From positions 1-30,014 of the forward strand of contig JBBREQ010000021.1 in the NCBI GenBank assembly GCA_038202795.1: a DNA stretch of 30,014 nt, written 5' to 3'. Position 1 is the first letter of the stretch. Each line of letters starts with the position of its first letter. The notes under the pieces are model-generated. The model was not told the origin of the DNA and did not search any database. It saw only the letters and a program-made list of their open reading frames with translations. Positions 24,643-30,014 of this stretch are shown here, piece by piece. Made by a program: the position numbers and the translations under genes. The stretch is from PHET01 sp038202795. GTDB lineage: Bacteria; Actinomycetota; Coriobacteriia; Anaerosomatales; PHET01.

Positions 24643-25550
24643 AGGCAGCTTACTCGAGACTGAGTGAGATCGTTCCCGGTCGCGTGCGCCAAGATGAGCC
24701 GCTCGCCGCACATACGACGTATCGCATCGGTGGGCCCGCTTCGCTGTTCGTGGTGTGCGCCACAGTCGCCGATCTGACGCATGCTGTGGGCATCTGTGAT
24801 GAAGAGGGCATCGATTGGACGGTTCTTGGCAAAGGGAGCAACGTCCTAGCCGCTGATGGTGGGTATGCTGGAGCGGTCATCGTCTTGGGCGATGAGTTCA
24901 AACACCGCGCGCTGGACGGTTCGCACGTTCGCGCGGGTGCGGGATCGATCCTTGCGGTTCTCGTGCAGGAGGCGTTCTCGCGCGGAATGACCGGACTGGA
25001 GTTCGCCGTGGGCATTCCCGGCACATTGGGTGGAGCGTTAGCCATGAATGCAGGTGCGCGCGATGCGTGGATCGGAAGCATCGTCGAGTCCGTGACGCTT
25101 CTCGTGCCGGGAACCGGCCTTGTCTCTCTCGGCGGGTCCGAGATTCGGTGGGAATATCGCACGTCGAGCATCCCGCGAGGCAGCGTCATAGTCGAGGCAT
25201 CACTGCAGCTCGAGGTTGGTGATTTGCAGCAGATTCGTCGCGTCATGGAGGCGAACCTGCGTCGGCGTCGAAGGTCGCAGCCTCTGGGAATGCCGAGCGC
25301 TGGTAGTGTCTTCGTGAATCCTGAAGGGGATTCGGCGGGTAGGCTCATCGAGGAGCTCGGCCTCAAGGGGTACGCGATCGGCGGTGCGTCGGTCTCGGAC
25401 GTCCACGCGAACTTCATCGTCAATACAGGCGGCGCAACAGCAAAAGATGTTGTTGCGTTGATTGCACACGTTCGTGCTGCGGTAGAGGATGGCTATGGTA
25501 TCGAACTCCGGCCGGAAGTCCGGTTCCTCGGGTCGTTCGAGTCCGCGTAA
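24633..25550 (+). CDS. murB: UDP-N-acetylenolpyruvoylglucosamine reductase
   Basis: MurB is the FAD- and NADPH-dependent enzyme that reduces UDP-GlcNAc-enolpyruvate to UDP-MurNAc. The 305-residue protein has the FAD-binding block HTTYRIGGPA and LGKGSNVLAADGG, then GLEFAVGIPGTLGGALAMNAGA. The catalytic elements are YRTS (Arg176), Ser225 in PSAGSVFVNP, and Glu295 in RPEVRFLG. The GTG at 24633 follows AGGAGG (24617-24622). It sits between murC and ftsQ; its 3' end overlaps the likely ftsQ start by 56 nt. Confidence 0.96.
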   Translation: MPIEAAYSRLSEIVPGRVRQDEPLAAHTTYRIGGPASLFVVCATVADLTHAVGICDEEGIDWTVLGKGSNVLAADGGYAGAVIVLGDEFKHRALDGSHVRAGAGSILAVLVQEAFSRGMTGLEFAVGIPGTLGGALAMNAGARDAWIGSIVESVTLLVPGTGLVSLGGSEIRWEYRTSSIPRGSVIVEASLQLEVGDLQQIRRVMEANLRRRRRSQPLGMPSAGSVFVNPEGDSAGRLIEELGLKGYAIGGASVSDVHANFIVNTGGATAKDVVALIAHVRAAVEDGYGIELRPEVRFLGSFESA

Positions 25551-26469
25551 GCGGGTTGTGATCGGCGCCGATGAGACGGTACGTGTCCGGTACACACAGA
25601 ATGAGCCCCAAGTTGAAGCCCAGCGTCGTTTGACGCCGAGGCAGTCGCGTCCTGCACGCGGGCAGGAGCCCAAGGTGAATGGGGCGGCATCGAAGCATGC
25701 GCGGCGCGTCTCATCGGCGAAGAAGGTGGAGCGTGAGCGCAGGCAGCGGGCTACGAGGATGCGTCAGGCGGCAGTGTACATGGGCTTTGCGATCGGCCTG
25801 CTGGCGCTCGTCCTCGCATGCGTTGCACTGTACCGAGCGCCTATCCTTCCCCTACGCGCGGTCGAGGTGTCGGGAGTGACTCGGTTGTCCAAGCAGGCCG
25901 TTGAGGAACTCGCCGATATCCCTGCGGACTCGACCTTGCTGCGTCTGCCAGTCAGCCGGATCAAGAAGCGGCTGCAGGCCAACCCGTGGATTGCGCGTGC
26001 CACCGTAGACAAGGAGTTGCCGGGGACGGTCAGACTGACGATCGTCGAGCGAAAGCCCCTCGCAGTTGTCGACGCTGGAGGCACCAACCTGTGGGTGGTC
26101 TCGGCGGATGGATACTGGCTCGGGCGGCAGACTGCGCAAGACGAGGGCATGGTGGTGATTCGGGACGTCGAGGCACTCAAGCCCGTTGCGGGTCAACGCA
26201 GCCGCACGGTCGAGCTGCTCAACGCGCTCGGGGTCATCGCGGGTATCAGCGATGAGCTGCGAACCATCACCAAAGTCGTATCAGCGCCCACTGTCGATAA
26301 GACAGCGCTGTTGACGGATGAGGATGTCGAGGTGTTCATAGGCAAGGCCTCTGAGCTGGAGGCGAAGGACAAGATCGTCAGACAGATTCTTCGCAGCAAG
26401 AAAGACGAGGTCGTCTACATCAATGTCAGAGTCGTCGAGAGTCCCATCTGGCGGGGGCTGGGCGATTGA
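25495..26469 (+). CDS. ftsQ: Cell division protein FtsQ (POTRA domain)
   Basis: This is a bitopic division protein of about 324 residues. A very basic cytoplasmic N-terminus (about 1-90) precedes one membrane span (about 92-113). A POTRA domain (about 119-188, starting LRAVEVSGVTRLS) and the FtsQ beta domain (VRLTIVERKPLAVV onward) lie outside. FtsQ recruits FtsL/FtsB and FtsW/PBP to the septum. Two ATGs at 25489 and 25495 lie in murB; the second is spaced 6 nt from GTAGAGG and is preferred. An in-frame GTG at 25558, after murB, is an alternative that would remove 21 residues. Sequence is divergent, but position and domain order are clear. Confidence 0.9.
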   Translation: MVSNSGRKSGSSGRSSPRKRVVIGADETVRVRYTQNEPQVEAQRRLTPRQSRPARGQEPKVNGAASKHARRVSSAKKVERERRQRATRMRQAAVYMGFAIGLLALVLACVALYRAPILPLRAVEVSGVTRLSKQAVEELADIPADSTLLRLPVSRIKKRLQANPWIARATVDKELPGTVRLTIVERKPLAVVDAGGTNLWVVSADGYWLGRQTAQDEGMVVIRDVEALKPVAGQRSRTVELLNALGVIAGISDELRTITKVVSAPTVDKTALLTDEDVEVFIGKASELEAKDKIVRQILRSKKDEVVYINVRVVESPIWRGLGD

Positions 26470-26659
26470 CCCCGGGGGGGATGGACACACCCTTTGAGCA
26501 GCGCATTTACGAGCACAAGCGACGCCGCGAATCCCATTCAGAAGAAGTGCTTGCACAATGGGTAAGGTTTGTGCGAAGATTTAGTGTTCAACCCTATCTC
26601 TAACGGTAAACTAGAGGTTGAGGGTGACTCATCTGGCTGTTGTCATGGGGAGGCTCCAC
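26470..26659 (+). promoter_or_regulatory. ftsQ-ftsZ spacer with possible ftsZ promoter and dyad
   Basis: This 190-nt gap is the largest within the cluster after mraZ. It holds a run of G after the ftsQ stop, a dyad GCACAA (26553-26558) with TTGTGC (26569-26574), and a possible -10, TAAACT (26607-26612), with a weak -35, TGTTCA (26585-26590). A separate ftsZ promoter would match the common need for extra FtsZ, but the hexamer matches are poor. A 40-codon ORF (26481-26603) is also present and unconvincing. Confidence 0.35.
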
Positions 26660-27742
26660 ATGCTCGATACTGGCGCTAACTATCTGGCGGTCATCAAGGT
26701 CGTGGGAATCGGCGGTGGTGGCACCAATGCGGTCAACCGCATGGTCGAAGCGGGTGTCAAAGGCGTCGAGTTCATTGCGGTGAACACCGATGCCCAGGCA
26801 CTGCTCATGTCCGATGCCGACTACAAGGTACACGTGGGAGTCAATCTCACGAAGGGACTGGGTGCTGGTGCTGATCCGGACGTCGGGTTCCAGGCTGCCG
26901 AGGAGAACCGCGGCGAGATCAAGGAAGCGCTTCAGGGCGCGGACATGGTCTTCATCACGGCCGGTGAAGGCGGCGGGACCGGAACCGGTGCGGCGCCGGT
27001 CATCGCCCAGATCGCAAAAGAGGAGATAGGGGCGCTCACGGTCGGCGTCGTGACTCGTCCGTTCGCGTTCGAGGGGCGCAAGCGAGCCCTGCAGGCGGAA
27101 GAGGGTATCAAGCGTCTTCGGGACGTAGTGGACACACTGATCATCATCCCGAACGACCGGCTGCTTCAGGTCGCCGAGAAGAAGACGTCGATTCTCGACG
27201 CATTTCGAATCGCTGACGATGTGTTGCGTCAGGGAACTCAGGGCATCACCGATCTGATCACGGTCCCTGGGCTCATCAATCTCGACTTCGCTGACGTTCG
27301 TACCATCATGGCCAATGCGGGTTCAGCCCTGATGGGCATTGGCATCGCCGCGGGAGACAACCGTGCCCACGAGGCGGCCAAAGCAGCCATCTCGAGCCCG
27401 CTCCTCGAGTCGTCGATCCAGGGCGCACAAGGCGTTCTGCTCTCGATTTCCGGCGGTAGCGATCTTGGTCTGTTCGAAGTCAACGAAGCGGCCGAGGTCG
27501 TGGCTGCTGCCGCCGCGCAGGATGCGAACATCATCTTCGGTGCGGTGATCGACGATTCGATGATCGACCAGATTCGTGTGACGGTCATTGCAACGGGATT
27601 CGACGGCGCACGCAAGCAGGAGACCATGTCGTTCTCTGCGATGGGTGACGACGAATCTCCTGCGCTCTCGGTGCCGACGTTCGAGCCCATCAGCGAGGAG
27701 GATCTGGACATACCGGCGTTCCTGAAGAAGCGTTCATTCTAG
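26660..27742 (+). CDS. ftsZ: Cell division GTPase FtsZ
   Basis: FtsZ is the tubulin homologue that assembles the division ring at mid-cell. The 360-residue protein begins MLDTGANYLAVIKVVGIGGGG and has the tubulin signature GGGTGTG (104-110) and the T7 loop NLDFADV (207-213), which completes the GTPase site of the neighbouring subunit. The C-terminal peptide DLDIPAFLKKRSF, which binds membrane tethers such as SepF, is intact. The linker before it is short, roughly 25 residues. The ATG at 26660 has GGGGAGG (26647-26653) 6 nt upstream, better than the in-frame ATG at 26645. No ftsA precedes it, as is usual in actinobacteria. A strong terminator follows. Confidence 0.98.
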   Translation: MLDTGANYLAVIKVVGIGGGGTNAVNRMVEAGVKGVEFIAVNTDAQALLMSDADYKVHVGVNLTKGLGAGADPDVGFQAAEENRGEIKEALQGADMVFITAGEGGGTGTGAAPVIAQIAKEEIGALTVGVVTRPFAFEGRKRALQAEEGIKRLRDVVDTLIIIPNDRLLQVAEKKTSILDAFRIADDVLRQGTQGITDLITVPGLINLDFADVRTIMANAGSALMGIGIAAGDNRAHEAAKAAISSPLLESSIQGAQGVLLSISGGSDLGLFEVNEAAEVVAAAAAQDANIIFGAVIDDSMIDQIRVTVIATGFDGARKQETMSFSAMGDDESPALSVPTFEPISEEDLDIPAFLKKRSF

Positions 27743-27766
27743 TGACCTAGCGCGTCTTTTCGGTTT

Positions 27767-27817
27767 GGACCCGGTGGCGACGACGGCGGGACCTCGTCGC
27801 CACCGGGTCCTGCTTTT
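27767..27817 (+). terminator. Intrinsic terminator of ftsZ and the dcw cluster
   Basis: A perfect 17-bp stem (27767-27783 with 27794-27810) closes a 10-nt loop and is followed by TGCTTTT. It lies 24 nt after the ftsZ stop and would end transcripts from the division cluster. Confidence 0.88.
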
Positions 27818-27836
27818 CGGTCCTTTCGCGCCCTGC

Positions 27837-27881
27837 ACCAACTGAGGGACCCAGCCGATCCGGCTGGGTCCCTCAGTTGGT
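27837..27881. terminator. Perfect 21-bp hairpin between ftsZ and the convergent DUF4013 gene
   Basis: The arms 27837-27857 and 27861-27881 are exact reverse complements around ATC. It lies 20 nt beyond the stop of the - strand gene. No T-run is seen on either side, so it may be a bidirectional stop, an RNA 3'-end stabiliser, or both. It is distinct from the ftsZ terminator just before it. Confidence 0.65.
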
Positions 27882-27901
27882 CCCTAGAGAGCGTACGGCT
27901 G

Positions 27902-28816
27902 CTAGCTTGGGGCCGGTGGTGTTGGTGGTGCGGGAGGTGCCGGGGGCTGCTCAGGCGCAGCAGGCTCCGCCGGTGCCGGGGGCTGCTCAGGCGCAGCAGG
28001 TTCCGCCGGTGCCGGCGGCGCGTACTGCGGCTCCGCAGGTGCAGCCGGCGGTGCGTACGTGGGTTGTGCAGGCGGTGCGTACGCAGGGGGCGCAGGCGGG
28101 GCATAGGCAGCAGGCCCACCGGTGGACGGAGCCATGTAGGCGGGCGAAGGGCGTCCGTAGGCCAAGACAGCCCACTGGCCAAAGATGTGTCCGCTGGCCA
28201 TCAGGGTGAAGTAGGTCACTGCCGGCGCCAGTATGCCTCCAACACCGGTGGCGGAGAGCACGCCCATCACGGTGCTGCCTATGAGGCCGATGACGAGGGC
28301 CCAGAGCCACGCGGTGAAGTATCCTGTGCCGCCGCGCACCTTGCCCATGATCACGCCGAACTCGAAGAACGCACCGAACGAACCTTTCATCGCGAAGTTG
28401 GTCAGCGCTGCTGAGTACCACAGCGAGACGGCGACAACGTAGACGAGCGCGATCAGGGTGAACAGGCACATTCCTCCGGCGAACAGACCGCCGAGTGCGT
28501 CGGAACCGCCTCCACTGATGGCCGCGATCAGGACGGGGGTGAACAAGATGCCGCCTACCACGATGACGGGTAGGAAGAAGATGAATCCCGCGAGCATCAT
28601 CAGGAAGCCCTTCACCCACTTGCCGCCGAAATCACTCCATGCGGGGAGGGACTCTCTTCCTTCTGACACGTCCTTGATGTACTCGACTTGAGCTCCGTAG
28701 GCCGCCGGTGCCGTGACACCGAGCAAGATCCACACGAACCCCAAGAGGGTCTTGCTGATCCACTCTTTGTCGTCGAAGAACGCCTTGAGCGCTCTTCCCA
28801 GGTCGATCTGGTTCAT
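27902..28816 (-). CDS. DUF4013 membrane protein with Pro/Ala-rich repeat tail
   Basis: This 304-residue membrane protein has a DUF4013-like domain over about residues 1-220 and about six membrane segments. Its N-terminal KAFFDDKEWISKTLLG and SLPAWSDFGGKWVKGFL blocks are the recognisable part. Residues 222-304 form a cytoplasmic or external tail of YAPPA and 12-residue AEPAAPEQPPAP repeats, probably disordered. The ATG at 28816 follows GGGGAGGG. The gene is convergent to ftsZ and divergent from pgeF, so it interrupts the usual ftsZ-pgeF pair. The function of DUF4013 is unknown. The tail may bind a partner protein or the wall, which is a guess. Confidence 0.82.
   Translation of the reverse strand: MNQIDLGRALKAFFDDKEWISKTLLGFVWILLGVTAPAAYGAQVEYIKDVSEGRESLPAWSDFGGKWVKGFLMMLAGFIFFLPVIVVGGILFTPVLIAAISGGGSDALGGLFAGGMCLFTLIALVYVVAVSLWYSAALTNFAMKGSFGAFFEFGVIMGKVRGGTGYFTAWLWALVIGLIGSTVMGVLSATGVGGILAPAVTYFTLMASGHIFGQWAVLAYGRPSPAYMAPSTGGPAAYAPPAPPAYAPPAQPTYAPPAAPAEPQYAPPAPAEPAAPEQPPAPAEPAAPEQPPAPPAPPTPPAPS
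27939..28010 (-). repeat. Two tandem 36-bp repeats in the DUF4013 gene tail
   Basis: Copies at 27939-27974 and 27975-28010 differ at one base by eye and encode two 12-residue AEPAAPEQPPAP units. They are near-identical in DNA, which suggests recent duplication and possible length variation between strains. Confidence 0.85.
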
Positions 28817-28918
28817 GAACCCTCCCCATGTCGATGCCGATTGCGCGCAGAAGCACTCGTCGTTCTTGGTACCCTTAACACCACTTGGTCAACACCGAGT
28901 TCGGAGGTTAATCGGCCT

Positions 28919-29740
28919 GTGGACGTTCGGCCCCCCACATTGGAGCGCATCGAGACCAGCGGTATCGCCGTGTGGACCGACACCGCACTGCGGGAGTCAG
29001 GCATCGTGATTGCATTCTCCGAGCGCGGCGGTGGCGTCAGTTCGACCCCCTATGAAAGCCTGAATCTCGCGGCGCATGTGGGGGACACCCCCGTGACCGT
29101 CGATGCGAACCGACGACTGTTCTTGCGGTCTCTGGGGCTCGAGCCGCTGACGGGACGGCTGATCACCGCCGAGCAGGTCCATGGCATGGCGTCGACACTC
29201 GTGGGTCATCCGGATGCGGGCCACGGCGCCTTCGCACTCGGAGGGAAGCCACCGATTCCCCGCTGTGATGCGCTGCTTACTCGCGAGGCGGATCTGCCCT
29301 TGCTCCTGTGCTTTGCCGACTGTGTGCCGGTGGTGCTCGTTGCACCGGGTCCGGTGATTGCGGTTGTGCACGCGGGGTGGCGCGGCGCACTTGCCGGAAT
29401 CGCCGCGCAGAGCGTGTCGCGGCTGGGGGAGGTCAGCCTCTCGAATGAAGGCGCGATCACGGCGTATGTGGGACCGCACATTCAGGGATGTCATTACGAA
29501 GTGTGTGACGAAATCCTGTCGCAATTCGTTAACACGTTTGGTACAGTGGCGCGGGCCGAATCGGGTGGACTCGATCTCGGCTTCGTTGTGGCCGCGTCTC
29601 TCAGATCCGCAGGAGTCGACCCGTGCAATATCGTAAGTCTCGGCGCTTGTACCGCCGAGATGACCGACCGGTTCTTCTCGCACCGCGCCGAGGCAGGCCT
29701 CACGGGCCGTCATGGCGCGCTGGCGTGCATACTGTCGTAG
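28919..29740 (+). CDS. pgeF: Peptidoglycan editing factor PgeF (YfiH/laccase-domain)
   Basis: This 273-residue protein is of the YfiH/YlmD Cu-oxidase-like family. In E. coli the homologue removes UDP-MurNAc-L-Ser formed by MurC error, keeping L-Ala at stem position 1; related proteins act on purine nucleosides. Visible motifs are ITAEQVHG (His88), CFADCVPVVLV (Cys131, Cys135), VVHAGWRG (His151) and YVGPHIQGCHYEV, which supply the metal/active-site Cys and His residues. The GTG at 28919 follows GGAGGT (28903-28908) and gives a normal family length; in-frame codons up to 28688 would run across the opposite gene's start. Its place just after ftsZ matches many Gram-positive genomes, though ylmE and sepF do not follow here. 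Confidence 0.92.
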   Translation: MDVRPPTLERIETSGIAVWTDTALRESGIVIAFSERGGGVSSTPYESLNLAAHVGDTPVTVDANRRLFLRSLGLEPLTGRLITAEQVHGMASTLVGHPDAGHGAFALGGKPPIPRCDALLTREADLPLLLCFADCVPVVLVAPGPVIAVVHAGWRGALAGIAAQSVSRLGEVSLSNEGAITAYVGPHIQGCHYEVCDEILSQFVNTFGTVARAESGGLDLGFVVAASLRSAGVDPCNIVSLGACTAEMTDRFFSHRAEAGLTGRHGALACILS

Positions 29741-30014
29741 TCCTCGCTTTGGTGTGTTGCGTGCCGCTGGTATCGGGCTGTGGCCGTGACCGGGACTCGA
29801 CGCAACAGGTGATCGTCACCGGCTCCACGACCATCCTCCCCATCGCCGAGCAGGCTGCGGAGGGATTCCAGGAGGCCAATCCGGGCACCAGCGTGCTCGT
29901 CTCGGGTATGGGATCATCGGCTGGTATCGAAGCTGTGATGACCGGCACAAGCGAGATTGGGAGTTCCTCGCGCGAGCTGAAGCCGGAGGAAGAGGGCAAG
30001 GGGCTGGTGGATAC
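29725..30014 (+). CDS. pstS: PstS-like phosphate-binding lipoprotein (3' truncated)
   Basis: Only the first 96 or so codons are visible; the frame is open to the window edge. A hydrophobic signal sequence (VVVLALVCCVPL) ends in the lipobox LVSGC at about residue 19. The PstS-type binding domain follows: VTGSTTILPIAEQAAEGF, ANPGTSVLVSGMGSSAG and SEIGSSSRELK, which match the phosphate-binding loops of PstS. It would be the extracellular receptor of a phosphate ABC importer, with pstCAB expected downstream. The GTG start overlaps pgeF by 16 nt and lacks a strong ribosome binding site. The n-region has almost no positive charge, so the start is uncertain. Confidence 0.85.
   Translation, partial: MHTVVVLALVCCVPLVSGCGRDRDSTQQVIVTGSTTILPIAEQAAEGFQEANPGTSVLVSGMGSSAGIEAVMTGTSEIGSSSRELKPEEEGKGLVD

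Noticed and set aside
27939..28110. Repeats considered as a CRISPR array
   Set aside because: The repeats are in frame inside a gene, encode Pro/Ala units and have no unique spacers.
28688..28918. N-terminal extension of pgeF to 28688
   Set aside because: It would overlap the start of the opposite DUF4013 gene and add about 77 residues not seen in the family. The GTG at 28919 has a suitable ribosome binding site.

Overview
The window is about 30 kb of GC-rich bacterial chromosome, dense in genes and almost entirely on the + strand. Its core is a complete division and cell wall (dcw) cluster from mraZ to ftsZ. Three things suggest an actinobacterium, probably a deep or Coriobacteriia-like lineage: there is no ftsA between ftsQ and ftsZ, many genes start with GTG, and DUF3866 and BMP-type ABC genes are nearby. 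This placement is an inference from gene content, not a phylogeny. MurE carries a DNPR motif, which points to meso-diaminopimelate peptidoglycan. No rRNA, tRNA, CRISPR array, prophage or insertion sequence was seen.

Positions 1-5056 hold the 3' end of pyrG (CTP synthase), an M20 (peptidase T-like) metallopeptidase, a DUF3866 protein, ald (alanine dehydrogenase) with its own dyad-rich promoter region, and xerD. Positions 5166-10009 form a nucleoside-type ABC uptake operon: a BMP-family lipoprotein, a double-domain ATPase and two permeases. A perfect 12-bp hairpin lies between the lipoprotein and ATPase genes. Positions 10006-11536 on the - strand carry three envelope genes: a 46-residue single-membrane-span protein, a DUF4349 protein and an 85-residue membrane protein. 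The last of these converges on the permease with interlocked stop codons.

Positions 11537-11881 form a 345-nt divergent control region. It contains a candidate mraZ promoter with GTGG boxes at 10-bp spacing, which resemble MraZ operator repeats. The cluster follows in the order mraZ, rsmH, ftsL-like, ftsI/PBP, murE, murF, mraY, murD, ftsW, murG, murC, murB, ftsQ, ftsZ. Most neighbours overlap by a few bases, so translation is probably coupled. These genes build lipid II from UDP-MurNAc (MurC to MurF, MurB, MraY, MurG) and use it at the division septum (FtsW, PBP, FtsL, FtsQ, FtsZ). ftsZ ends at a strong terminator, followed by a second 21-bp hairpin.

After ftsZ comes a convergent DUF4013 membrane protein with a Pro/Ala-rich repeat tail. 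Then come pgeF, the peptidoglycan editing factor often found next to ftsZ, and the start of a PstS-like phosphate-binding lipoprotein cut by the window edge.

Most of the window is conserved housekeeping sequence. I did not find a clearly new multi-gene system. The best leads are regulatory: the mraZ operator layout, the ald and murE dyads, and the 86-nt ftsW/murG overlap. The uncharacterised small-TM/DUF4349/85-residue gene set divergent from mraZ is a further lead.
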